DNA of 12,441 nucleotides from an uncultured Clostridia bacterium (GCA_947624755.1 CANQLQ010000028.1:1-12441), one strand, 5' to 3'. Positions 1-6,010 are shown, counted from the first letter of the stretch. Notes: generated from the letters alone by a model not told the origin. Numbers and translations: made by a program.

Positions 1-64
1 GAAATTTCATAAGTTTGCATAAGGCCTTTTGCGGTATAAATTCTAACTACATACAAATCATTTA

Positions 65-93
65 CCGCGTGAGTCCTGCAAGTTATGCATACC
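65..93 (+). repeat. Diverged copy of the CCGCGTAACTCCTG dispersed repeat
   Basis: CCGCGTGAGTCCTGCAAG followed by TTATGCATACC resembles better copies at 5138-5166, 5166-5194 and 6334-6364, which read roughly CCGCGTAACTCCTG, then a short hairpin around RATGCC. This copy has lost most of the hairpin pairing. It is recognised only by comparison with the others in the window. Confidence 0.45.
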
Positions 94-120
94 GAAAAAT
101 TTTCTCGCTAATGCGCACCC

Positions 121-143
121 TGAATTAATCAGCGGTTACTTAC
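121..143 (+). repeat. Solo end resembling the MITE terminal repeat
   Basis: By eye, 18 of 23 positions match the right end of the MITE (588-610), including the core TTAATCAGCGGTT. No matching left end is visible in the 120 bases before it. It may be a relic end, or the end of an element lying mostly outside the window. Confidence 0.4.
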
Positions 144-249
144 TTTTTGATTTATTACTCTTATTTTACATAATTTTAGAAAAAATGCAATTACTTTTTC
201 AGTGATTTTCTTCTTTTTTATATTTTTTCTCTTTATTTCAAAAATAATG

Positions 250-277
250 TTGCTCAATTCTAATATTTGTGTATAAT
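250..277 (+). promoter_or_regulatory. Candidate promoter in leader copy 1
   Basis: A perfect TATAAT at 272-277 is preceded by TTGCTC (250-255) with a 16-nt spacer. The -35 is weak. In the second copy the same -10 (389-394) has no recognisable -35 because different DNA lies upstream. Transcription of prfB may therefore start in copy 1, copy 2 or both. Confidence 0.5.
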
Positions 278-376
278 ATATAAGGTTATACATATTTTTC
301 TTGACATAATATTTTTAATATTATCCCAAATTCAATTATGCGAAAGGACGTCTCATCAAATGATTTGGTTTGAAAA
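261..376 (+). repeat. Direct duplication of the prfB promoter-leader-start (copy 1, MITE-free)
   Basis: This 116-bp unit aligns without gaps to 378-435 joined to 611-668. About 100 of 116 positions match: 55/58 in the promoter half and 45/58 in the leader and start half. It includes a TATAAT box, a dyad over that box, a TTGACA-containing block, an AAAGGA ribosome binding site and an ATG aligned with the prfB start. The second copy differs by an insertion of exactly 175 bp (171-bp element plus 4-bp duplication). Copy 1 therefore serves as the empty-site reference. Confidence 0.85.
270..292 (+). promoter_or_regulatory. Operator-like dyad over the -10 box (copy 1)
   Basis: TGTATAA, nine bases, then TTATACA form a perfect inverted repeat that overlaps the -10 and the expected transcription start. 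It is kept intact in copy 2. The placement suits a repressor site, but the protein cannot be named, and AT-rich promoters give such dyads by chance fairly often. Confidence 0.4.
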
Positions 377-380
377 TTAA
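360..380 (+). pseudogene. Six-codon remnant of a duplicated prfB start
   Basis: ATG ATT TGG TTT GAA AAT TAA encodes MIWFEN and stops. It aligns with the first codons of prfB (MIQFEE) in the duplicated unit and keeps an AAAGGA ribosome binding site at the same distance. It is probably a by-product of the duplication. It could be a translated leader peptide, but nothing shows that. Confidence 0.5.
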
Positions 381-386
381 TATTTG

Positions 387-409
387 TGTATAATATATAA
401 GATTATACA
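387..409 (+). promoter_or_regulatory. Second -10 box and operator-like dyad (copy 2)
   Basis: Here TGTATAA and TTATACA again flank nine bases, with TATAAT at 389-394. The only change from copy 1 within the dyad is G to A in the spacer, so both arms are preserved while the downstream half of the unit has diverged more. That is mild evidence for function. Confidence 0.45.
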
Positions 410-435
410 TATTTTTCTTGACAAAACATTTTTAA

Positions 436-606
436 GGAAGCGCTGATTAAATCGAACGTGCAGATTGCGCCGCCGAATTTTTCGTCAGATTGTCAAAAGC
501 GACGCAGGAATACTGACGTATTTCAAGGAGCTTTTGGCAAAAATGACGGAAAATACCGGTGCAAGATGCGCGTTCAGCCGGCAGGCGTGATTTATTCAGT
601 GGTTCC
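436..606. mobile_element. 171-bp MITE-like foldback element with TTAA target duplication
   Basis: The ends are imperfect terminal inverted repeats: GGAAGCGCTGATTAAATC at the left against GATTTATTCAGTGGTTCC at the right, 15 of 18 paired. TTAA flanks it on both sides (432-435 and 607-610). The MITE-free duplicate at 315-318 has a single TTAA, which shows the target duplication directly. Further complementary arms nest inside: 454-471 with 558-575 (14/18), and 483-500 with 530-548 (CGTCA and CAAAAGC paired with their complements). Almost the whole element can thus fold into one long hairpin. It has no transposase and no convincing ORF, so it would need a transposase in trans. Its GC content is clearly higher than the DNA around it. 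Relatives occur at 1988-2068 and 10164-10285. Confidence 0.8.
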
Positions 607-651
607 TTAATACTTCCCTAAATCCAATTATGAGAAAGGATGTTTCATTAA

Positions 652-1770
652 ATGATCCAGTTTGAAGAACTCAAGCTTCGTCTTATTGAAAGTGAAAAAC
701 CTCTTGAAGAACTCTCCTCTGCTCTTGGGCTTAAAGAAATGGATGAAGAACTTTCTGAACTCGAAGAAAAAACCACCGCTGAAAATTTCTGGGATGACCT
801 TGAAAATTCGCAGAAAGTGCTCCAAAGAATTGCTATGCTCAAAGGCAGAATAAAATCATATAACGATCTTAAAAGCTCTTATGATGACACTCTTGTAATG
901 ATTGAGCTTTATGACGAAGAAGGAGAGCTTGATCTTCTTGATGAATGTGTCGCCGCGGTTGAGGCCGTTGAAGCCGAGCTTGAAAAGCAAACGCTTTCAA
1001 CTCTTCTTTCGGGCGAATATGACAATAAAAACGCAATTCTTACCTTTCATGCCGGCGCAGGCGGAACGGAAGCCCAAGACTGGTGCAATATGCTTTTCAG
1101 AATGTACGGTCAATGGGCAACAAAGCATGGCTTTAAGTTCAATACAATAGACTTCCTTGACGGCGATGAAGCGGGTCTGAAATCTGCCGTTGCAATTGTA
1201 GAAGGTGAAAATGCCTACGGATACCTTAAAAGTGAAATGGGTGTTCACCGTCTTGTACGTGTTTCACCGTTCGATTCTTCGGGAAGAAGACATACCTCTT
1301 TCGCTTCTCTTGAAGTAATGCCCGAAATTGACGATACGATTGAAGTCGAGATAAGTCCCGAAGATATTAAAATGGAAGTTTACCGCGCATCGGGCGCAGG
1401 CGGACAGAAGGTTAACAAAACCTCATCCGCAGTTCGTCTTATCCATATTCCGACGGGTATTGTTGTTTCAAGTCAGGTTGAACGAAGCCAATACCAAAAC
1501 CGTGATGTTTGTATGAGAATGCTCAAGTCAAAGCTTATTGAAATTAAAGAGCGCGAACATCTCGATAAAATAGAAGACATAAAAGGCGACCAAAAAGAAA
1601 TCGGCTGGGGCAGTCAGATACGTTCTTATGTTTTCATGCCTTATACTATGGTCAAGGATCACAGAACAGGCTTTGAAACGGGCAATATTAATGCCGTTAT
1701 GGACGGCGACCTTGACGGCTTCATAAATGCCTACCTTAAAAAGCAATCGCTTGACGCACTTACTAAATGA
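652..1770 (+). CDS. prfB: Peptide chain release factor 2 (RF2)
   Basis: RF2 recognises UGA and UAA stop codons in the ribosomal A site and triggers hydrolysis of the finished peptide from tRNA. The 372-residue product is of normal family length. It has a helical, acidic N-terminal domain (about 1-110), the SPF stop-codon recognition tripeptide at 205-207 that marks RF2 rather than RF1, and the GAGGQ catalytic loop with GGQ at 250-252, followed by VNKTSSAVR. AAAGGA (635-640) sits 11 nt before ATG, somewhat far for a ribosome binding site. The frame is open throughout. The programmed +1 frameshift at an in-frame UGA near codon 25, which lets RF2 control its own synthesis in most bacteria, is absent; the matching place reads ALGLKEM. 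The gene appears monocistronic: a duplicated promoter region with an inserted MITE precedes it and a terminator follows. Confidence 0.97.
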   Translation: MIQFEELKLRLIESEKPLEELSSALGLKEMDEELSELEEKTTAENFWDDLENSQKVLQRIAMLKGRIKSYNDLKSSYDDTLVMIELYDEEGELDLLDECVAAVEAVEAELEKQTLSTLLSGEYDNKNAILTFHAGAGGTEAQDWCNMLFRMYGQWATKHGFKFNTIDFLDGDEAGLKSAVAIVEGENAYGYLKSEMGVHRLVRVSPFDSSGRRHTSFASLEVMPEIDDTIEVEISPEDIKMEVYRASGAGGQKVNKTSSAVRLIHIPTGIVVSSQVERSQYQNRDVCMRMLKSKLIEIKEREHLDKIEDIKGDQKEIGWGSQIRSYVFMPYTMVKDHRTGFETGNINAVMDGDLDGFINAYLKKQSLDALTK

Positions 1771-1797
1771 TCTTTGAATAAATCAAAGTCGTATACC

Positions 1798-1824
1798 AAA
1801 AGGTCTGTTTTTTGCAGGCCTTTT
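1798..1824 (+). terminator. Intrinsic terminator after prfB
   Basis: AAAAGGTCTG and CAGGCCTTTT form a 10-bp stem (one G-U pair) with a 7-nt loop. It begins 27 nt after the prfB stop codon, and the 3' arm ends in TTTT. A smaller hairpin, CTTTGA/TCAAAG, lies just before it at 1772-1788. Confidence 0.75.
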
Positions 1825-1916
1825 AAAATTAAGCGCCTTTTTTCGTCTATTTTGCTCTAAAATCCCTTATTTTTTTCGTATTAATTTGCCATTACACATA
1901 AATTGTTTATTAGGTA

Positions 1917-1943
1917 TTGAAATTTTCCGTTTTTTAGTATAAT
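1917..1943 (+). promoter_or_regulatory. Candidate glgP promoter
   Basis: TTGAAA (1917-1922) and a perfect TATAAT (1938-1943) are 15 nt apart, shorter than the 17-nt optimum. This predicts a transcript leader of about 210 nt before the glgP start codon. I found no riboswitch class in that leader. Its only recognisable content is a diverged MITE copy. Confidence 0.5.
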
Positions 1944-1987
1944 ATATATTGCAAACCGAACAAGATTTACTGTACATGGAAACAGTC

Positions 1988-2068
1988 GGATTTTTTGTCA
2001 GTTTATCTAAAAAAATTAATTAATACTTTGTGTATTTACGAGAATTTTGGGCAAAATGACTGAAAATG
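1988..2068 (+). mobile_element. Decayed MITE copy in the glgP leader
   Basis: This block aligns over about 80 bases with the MITE interior at 474-556, in the same orientation. Shared pieces in order are TTTTT.GTCAG, AATACT, GTATTT, then TTTTGG.CAAAA.TGAC.GAAAAT. The centre has become AT-rich and the terminal repeats cannot be recognised with certainty, so this looks like an old insertion. It lies entirely between the predicted promoter and the glgP ribosome binding site. Confidence 0.5.
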
Positions 2069-2161
2069 TACTAATAAATTCAAGTAAAGTCTTTGTGCGG
2101 CACAGACATAAAAACAATAGAAAAACAAACTATGTTTTTTCATAAATATTGGAGGATTTGT

Positions 2162-4597
2162 ATGAATTATTCACTTACAAAGAAACAAGTAAAAGAACTT
2201 ATTTCAAATAAGCTTCTTCACTTCTTCGGCGTTTCAACCGATGAAGCAACAAACGAACAGTACTATAAGGCAGTTGCTCTTGTTATCAAAGATCTCATGC
2301 ACAGCGGTCTCAGCGAATTTAGGGATAAAGCGTTAAAGTCAAATTCAAAGAAAATCTACTATTTAAGCATGGAATTTCTTATGGGCAGATCGCTCAAGAA
2401 CAACCTTTACAATCTCAACCTTACAAACACCTTCGCTTCGGCTCTCAAAGACTTTGGAATCAGCCTCGACAAGCTATTTGAATGCGAACCGGACGCAGGT
2501 CTCGGTAATGGCGGTCTCGGCCGTCTTGCCGCCTGTTATCTCGACGCTCTTGCAACTCAAGGATATGTCGGCACGGGTTACTCAATTCTTTATGAAGCCG
2601 GTATTTTCAAACAGAAACTCATTGACGGCTGGCAGACCGAACTTCCTGATTTCTGGCTTCCCGGCGGAGAAGTCTGGCTCACGGCAAGAGAAAAGGATTC
2701 TGTCGAGGTCAATTTCGGCGGCTATGTTGTCGACCATTGGGATAATCAGTACCACAGCGTTGAAATTATTGACTCAACAAAAATTACAGCCGTTCCTTAT
2801 GATATGTTTATAAGCGGTAAGGACGGTAAAAGCTACAGCATTCTTCGCCTTTGGAAATCAAAAGCGCCTTCGCTCGATATGCATCTTTTTGACCAGGGAC
2901 AGTATATGAAGGCTATGGAACAGGCCGCTATGGCTGAGGTTATCAGTAAAATTCTTTATCCCTCAGATAACCACCCCGAAGGAAAAAGCCTTCGCCTTAA
3001 ACAGCAGTATTTCCTCGTTTCGGCTTCTGTTCAGGATATTGTTAAAAAACATCTTCGTCAAAATTCAAGCATGGAAACCTTTGCCGAAAAGAATGCCATT
3101 CATATCAATGACACCCATCCTACCCTTGCAATTCCGGAGCTTATGCGTATTCTTCTTGATGAATGCGGCTACGGCTGGGACGATGCATGGAAGATAGTTA
3201 CCAACACAATGGCTTACACGAACCATACCGTTATGAAAGAAGCTCTTGAATGCTGGTCGGAAGACATCTTCAAGTCTCTTGTTCCGAGAATTTATCAAAT
3301 CGTAAAAGAAATTGACAACAGGTACAGAGCATATATCTGGAACGCAACAGGTGACGCAGGCAAAGTTGAAGAAATGGCTGTTATTTCAAACGGCGTTATC
3401 CGTATGGCCAACCTTTGCGTTGCCGCCTGTCACAGCGTAAACGGTGTTTCAGCCCTCCACAGTCAGATTCTTAAAGATACGCTCTTCCACGAATATTACA
3501 AGCTTACACCGAACAAATTCAAAAACGTAACCAACGGTATCGCTCACAGACGTTGGCTCAACCAGTCTAACCCCGAGCTTGCAGATTATATTACAAGTCT
3601 TATCGGTGACGGTTTTGTTTACAATGCAGATGAGCTTGAAAAGCTTGCAAAGTTCGCTGACGATAAAGCCGTGCTTGCTGAAATCGGCAAAATAAAGCAC
3701 AACAATAAAGAGCGTTTTGCCGATCACGTAAAAAGGATAACAGGCATTACTCTCGACCCTGATTCAATTTTTGACGTTCAGGTTAAACGTCTTCACGAAT
3801 ATAAGCGTCAGCATCTCAATGCTTTCCAAATTCTCGCAAAGTATATTGAAATCAAAGAAAATCCAAACGGCAATTATACACCGCACACCTATATCTTCGG
3901 CGCAAAAGCCGCTTCGGGTTATTTTATGGCAAAGAAGATAATTTCATTCATTCATGCTCTTGCCGAGATGATAAACAACGACCCGGACGTAAAAGACCTT
4001 CTCAAAGTTGTTTACCTTGAAGATTATAACGTAACAATGGCTGAAAAGCTTATGCCTGCCGCTAATGTCAGCGAACAAATTTCCCTTGCAGGTACGGAAG
4101 CAAGCGGTACAGGCAATATGAAGCTCATGCTTAACGGCGCAATTACACTCGGTACACTTGACGGCGCCAATGTTGAAATTCACGAATCGGTCGGCGACGA
4201 CAATATGATTCTTTTCGGTATGACAACTCCCGAAGTCAATCGCCTTAGTCAAGACGGATATCACCCGATGAACTTTTACAATAACAACACCGAGCTTCAC
4301 AAAGTTATCAGCTTCATACAGCAAGGTATAAACGGAAAAGAATTCCCCGAAATCGGCAACACAATTATTCATCACGACCCATACATGGTTCTTGCTGATT
4401 TTGCCGATTACAGAGTTGCTCAGAAAAAGATCGATACCCTTTGGGCAGACAAAGAAAAGTGGAACAGAATGTCACTTATGAATATTGCAGGCGCAGGCAG
4501 ATTTGCTGCTGACCGCGCAATCAACGACTATGCAAGAGACATTTGGCATACAACTCCGGTAACTGATAAAGAAAGCTCTGCGACCAAAAAGAAATAA
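2162..4597 (+). CDS. glgP: Glycogen/starch/alpha-glucan phosphorylase (GT35)
   Basis: This cytoplasmic enzyme releases glucose 1-phosphate from the non-reducing ends of alpha-1,4-glucans using inorganic phosphate and pyridoxal phosphate. The 811-residue product covers the whole family. DAGLGNGGLGRLAACYLDAL (111-130) is the conserved N-terminal glycine-rich segment. HINDTHPTLAIPELMRILLD follows from residue 314, and VKRLHEYKRQ lies at 541-550. The C-terminal signature EASGTGNMK (646-654) supplies the pyridoxal phosphate lysine, K654, and leads into LNGAITLGTLDGANVEI. I chose ATG 2162 because GGAGG (2151-2155) lies 6 nt upstream and the protein then starts MNYSLTKKQ. An in-frame ATG at 2093 has no ribosome binding site and adds 23 unlike residues. 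No other glycogen gene is adjacent. The motifs cannot separate glycogen from maltodextrin preference. Confidence 0.96.
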   Translation: MNYSLTKKQVKELISNKLLHFFGVSTDEATNEQYYKAVALVIKDLMHSGLSEFRDKALKSNSKKIYYLSMEFLMGRSLKNNLYNLNLTNTFASALKDFGISLDKLFECEPDAGLGNGGLGRLAACYLDALATQGYVGTGYSILYEAGIFKQKLIDGWQTELPDFWLPGGEVWLTAREKDSVEVNFGGYVVDHWDNQYHSVEIIDSTKITAVPYDMFISGKDGKSYSILRLWKSKAPSLDMHLFDQGQYMKAMEQAAMAEVISKILYPSDNHPEGKSLRLKQQYFLVSASVQDIVKKHLRQNSSMETFAEKNAIHINDTHPTLAIPELMRILLDECGYGWDDAWKIVTNTMAYTNHTVMKEALECWSEDIFKSLVPRIYQIVKEIDNRYRAYIWNATGDAGKVEEMAVISNGVIRMANLCVAACHSVNGVSALHSQILKDTLFHEYYKLTPNKFKNVTNGIAHRRWLNQSNPELADYITSLIGDGFVYNADELEKLAKFADDKAVLAEIGKIKHNNKERFADHVKRITGITLDPDSIFDVQVKRLHEYKRQHLNAFQILAKYIEIKENPNGNYTPHTYIFGAKAASGYFMAKKIISFIHALAEMINNDPDVKDLLKVVYLEDYNVTMAEKLMPAANVSEQISLAGTEASGTGNMKLMLNGAITLGTLDGANVEIHESVGDDNMILFGMTTPEVNRLSQDGYHPMNFYNNNTELHKVISFIQQGINGKEFPEIGNTIIHHDPYMVLADFADYRVAQKKIDTLWADKEKWNRMSLMNIAGAGRFAADRAINDYARDIWHTTPVTDKESSATKKK

Positions 4598-4613
4598 TTT
4601 TTACTCAAATTAT

Positions 4614-4637
4614 GGGGCTGTCGTAGGTGGCAGTCCC
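4614..4637 (+). terminator. Intrinsic terminator after glgP
   Basis: GGGGCTGTC and GGCAGTCCC pair over 9 bp (two G-U pairs) around a 6-nt loop, followed by TTATTTATTATGTTT. It begins 17 nt after the glgP stop codon. The tail is T-rich but interrupted, so termination may be incomplete. Confidence 0.6.
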
Positions 4638-4729
4638 TTATTTATTATGTTTAATGTCATTTGCCTGATTTTTGGTTTGAGCTTCTTTGTTGTAATTTGT
4701 GCAAATTATCGGCTTTGACTGCCGTCGGC

Positions 4730-4755
4730 GAACTTTTCTTTTGAAAGAAAAGTTC
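4730..4755. repeat. 26-bp perfect foldback GAACTTTTCTTT/AAAGAAAAGTTC
   Basis: Two perfectly complementary 12-base arms are separated by only 2 nt (TG). CCAAAAGAAAC follows. The loop is too small for an ideal hairpin and there is no T-tract on the plus strand, so it is better read as a repeat unit than as the glgP terminator. Confidence 0.7.
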
Positions 4756-4794
4756 CAAAAGAAACATTGCTGACGTACGGCTACGCTCAACCGC

Positions 4795-4813
4795 TTGAAC
4801 GCAAAGCGTTCAA
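4795..4813. repeat. Perfect inverted repeat TTGAACGC-AAA-GCGTTCAA
   Basis: Eight-base arms surround a 3-nt loop. The flanks, GGCTACGCTCAACCGC on the left and ATCGGGTCGCTTCGCC on the right, show weak further complementarity, as in a decayed larger foldback. Confidence 0.65.
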
Positions 4814-4971
4814 ATCGGGTCGCTTCGCCTATAGATTGGTTTCTGCTTTGCCCCCCTGTGATAAGTTTGTTTCTTTTTATCTTAGTTGCGATAAAAACGG
4901 GAAATGCGGTCTGTGCCTCAGGATAAGGCATGTTGTAAAGGTTGGTTCTTTTCTAAATTTAAAATTGTTTT

Positions 4972-5000
4972 GGGCGACCACTTGGGGTCGCCCCTACGCG
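4972..5000. repeat. GGGCGACC hairpin repeat (copy 1)
   Basis: GGGCGACC and GGTCGCCC form a perfect 8-bp stem (4972-4993) with loop ACTTGG, followed by CTACGCG. The same stem and flank recur twice at 7501-7575. The AT-rich bases before it (AAATTGTTTT) also match one of those copies when it is read on the other strand, so the repeated unit is longer than the hairpin. Confidence 0.75.
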
Positions 5001-5040
5001 TGCCATTGTGTCAGTATCAAGATTTATATAAATCTTTCCC

Positions 5041-5065
5041 ATATAAGTCCCGCGGACAATGCCTA
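5041..5065 (+). repeat. Diverged CCGCGTAACTCCTG-type unit
   Basis: ATATAAGTCCCGCGG followed by ACAATGCCTAC, preceded by TATAAATCTTTCCC, parallels the better unit at 5138-5166, which is preceded by CATAAATCTAACCC. Hairpin pairing is partly lost. Confidence 0.45.
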
Positions 5066-5137
5066 CTAATTAAAATTTTTTCAGATAACAACACAAGTTG
5101 TTTCGCGGCGTAAGAGTAAAAGCCTGCATAAATCTAA

Positions 5138-5194
5138 CCCGTGTAACTCCTGTGGGCGATGCCCACCGCGTAACTCCTGCGGGCAATGCCCGCC
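5138..5194 (+). repeat. Tandem pair of hairpin repeat units
   Basis: Two 28-29 base units abut. The first carries GTAACTCCTGTGGGCGATG and the second GTAACTCCTGCGGGCAATG. Each contains a perfect 6-bp hairpin: GTGGGC-GAT-GCCCAC (5152-5166) and GCGGGC-AAT-GCCCGC (5179-5193). The second base pair differs in a compensated way (T-A in one, C-G in the other), so stem pairing is kept while sequence varies. Confidence 0.7.
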
Positions 5195-5255
5195 CGCCAC
5201 GCCATGCGTGCCGGATATTTTATTATCTTTTGAATAGTAAATATCGTAAAATATA

Positions 5256-5284
5256 TTTACGACAGCCGCATTTTATTTTATAAT
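5256..5284 (+). promoter_or_regulatory. Candidate promoter of the HAD phosphatase gene
   Basis: TTTACG (5256-5261), a 17-nt spacer, then a perfect TATAAT (5279-5284) predict transcription from about 5291. A second arrangement just upstream, TTGAAT (5230-5235), 16 nt, TATATT (5252-5257), overlaps the perfect dyad GTAAATAT-N8-ATATTTAC (5237-5260). Either could drive the gene. Confidence 0.5.
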
Positions 5285-5340
5285 AAGCTTGCTAATAAAT
5301 GAAAGGAAATTTGGCAGACAATCTGACAAGCAAAATAAAG

Positions 5341-5985
5341 ATGTACAAGGCAATAATTTTTGACTTAGACGGAACTCTTCTCAACACGCTTGACGATCTT
5401 GCCGCAAGCGTTAACTTCGCTTTAAAACAATGCAACTATCCGAAACGAACTACAGAAGAAGTCCGCCGCTTTATCGGCAACGGCGTAATAAAGCTTATTG
5501 CCCGTGCCGCACCTGACAAAATAAGTGAAGATGAATTTAAAAAATGTTTTGAAATTTTCCGTTCTCACTATCTAAAGCATATGACCGATACGACAAGACC
5601 TTATGACGGAATAATTGAACTTCTTGAAAAGCTCGAAAAAAAGGGTATCAAAACCGCTGTTGTTTCAAACAAGCTGCACAGCGGAGTCGTGGGCCTGTGT
5701 GATGACTTTTTTCAAGGTAAGCTTAGCTGCGCCTTTGGCGTTGAAAATGAAAGCGAACGAAAGCCCTCACCGGCTAATGTTTTCAAAGCAATTAATGCGC
5801 TTAGGGTTAACAAAGACGAGGTTATTTTTGTCGGCGACAGCGAAGTTGATGTACAAACTGCAAAAAACAGTGGACTTCCCTGCATCGGAGTAACCTGGGG
5901 CTTTCGTGATTGCGGGCAACTTGTAAAAAGCGGCGCAAAATATATTGTAAATAAACCGGAAGAAATTTTAGCTATTGTAAAGTAA
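5341..5985 (+). CDS. gph: HAD-superfamily phosphatase, phosphoglycolate phosphatase-like
   Basis: This is a cytoplasmic phosphomonoesterase of the haloacid dehalogenase superfamily. Counting from MYKAIIFDLDGT, motif I is DLDGT with nucleophile D8 and general acid/base D10. A helical cap domain follows (about 15-85). Motif II is the serine of VVSNK, motif III the lysine of ERKPSP, and motif IV the acidic VGDSEVD. The length, 214 residues, and the motifs fit the Gph/PpaX/YfbT subgroup. The true substrate (phosphoglycolate, pyrophosphate or a sugar phosphate) cannot be told from sequence. I prefer ATG 5341 because family members begin just before the DxD motif. An in-frame ATG at 5299 adds 14 residues, but would leave a leader of only about 8 nt from the predicted promoter. 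Neither start has a strong ribosome binding site. The stop codon lies inside a hairpin. Confidence 0.85.
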   Translation: MYKAIIFDLDGTLLNTLDDLAASVNFALKQCNYPKRTTEEVRRFIGNGVIKLIARAAPDKISEDEFKKCFEIFRSHYLKHMTDTTRPYDGIIELLEKLEKKGIKTAVVSNKLHSGVVGLCDDFFQGKLSCAFGVENESERKPSPANVFKAINALRVNKDEVIFVGDSEVDVQTAKNSGLPCIGVTWGFRDCGQLVKSGAKYIVNKPEEILAIVK

Positions 5986-6001
5986 TCTTCTTTACAATAG
6001 C
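5971..6001 (+). terminator. Hairpin over the phosphatase stop codon
   Basis: GCTATTGTAAAG and CTTTACAATAGC pair perfectly over 12 bp with a 7-nt loop that begins with the TAA stop codon. Little T-richness follows on the plus strand, so it may protect the mRNA end rather than terminate transcription alone. It is the first of three hairpins sharing the GTAAAG/CTTTAC stem. Confidence 0.6.
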
Positions 6002-6010
6002 ACCATTGCT

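Larger units (their letters stand above)
1..260. other. AT-rich non-coding stretch upstream of the prfB leader
   Basis: I see no gene here. The stretch is very AT-rich, especially 140-250, and no open frame has a convincing start and ribosome binding site. It contains one diverged copy of a dispersed short repeat (65-93) and a sequence resembling one end of the MITE described below (121-143), both listed separately. A gene may end just left of the window, but nothing within it shows this. Confidence 0.6.
378..668 (+). repeat. prfB promoter-leader-start, copy 2, split by a MITE
   Basis: This second unit of the duplication feeds the real prfB gene. Its first half is 378-435 and its second half is 611-668. 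The MITE at 436-606 and a second TTAA (607-610) lie between. The inserted DNA separates the TATAAT box at 389-394 from the prfB start by about 260 bases instead of about 85. Unless a promoter lies inside the element, the prfB transcript carries the whole foldback in its leader. Confidence 0.8.
4638..5298. other. Repeat-filled intergenic region between glgP and the phosphatase
   Basis: About 660 bases hold no credible gene. The open frames seen here cross perfect inverted repeats, lack ribosome binding sites and have composition unlike the flanking genes. The stretch is a mosaic of several short repeat types, listed separately: an AAAGAAAAGTTC foldback, a TTGAACGC foldback, a GGGCGACC hairpin shared with the nrdD-nrdG gap, and a cluster of CCGCGTAACTCCTG units. 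Likely promoter elements for the next gene are at its right end. Confidence 0.65.

Noticed and set aside
2093..2161. Upstream in-frame ATG that would extend glgP by 23 residues
   Set aside because: It has no ribosome binding site and encodes residues unlike the family N-terminus. ATG 2162 has GGAGG at ideal spacing and starts MNYSLTKKQ.
1944..2161. Possible riboswitch or attenuator in the long glgP leader
   Set aside because: The only hairpin seen (ACTGT/ACAGT before a T run, about 1970-1997) has a 5-bp stem. The rest is explained better by a decayed MITE, and no known aptamer core is visible.
3944..4375. 143-residue open frame antisense to glgP, and similar long antisense frames in nrdD and tuf
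   Set aside because: These mirror codon bias of the sense gene. They have no ribosome binding sites or recognisable domains, and the sense frames are unmistakable.
4767..5069. 100-residue open frame on the plus strand in the glgP-phosphatase gap, with an overlapping 97-residue frame on the minus strand
   Set aside because: Both frames run across perfect inverted repeats and REP-like hairpins and lack ribosome binding sites. Their translations look like repeat DNA rather than protein.
5299..5340. ATG 5299 as the phosphatase start
   Set aside because: It adds 14 residues ahead of the MYKAIIFDLDGT start typical of the family, and would leave a leader of only about 8 nt from the predicted promoter. 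It is not excluded, since neither start has a strong ribosome binding site.
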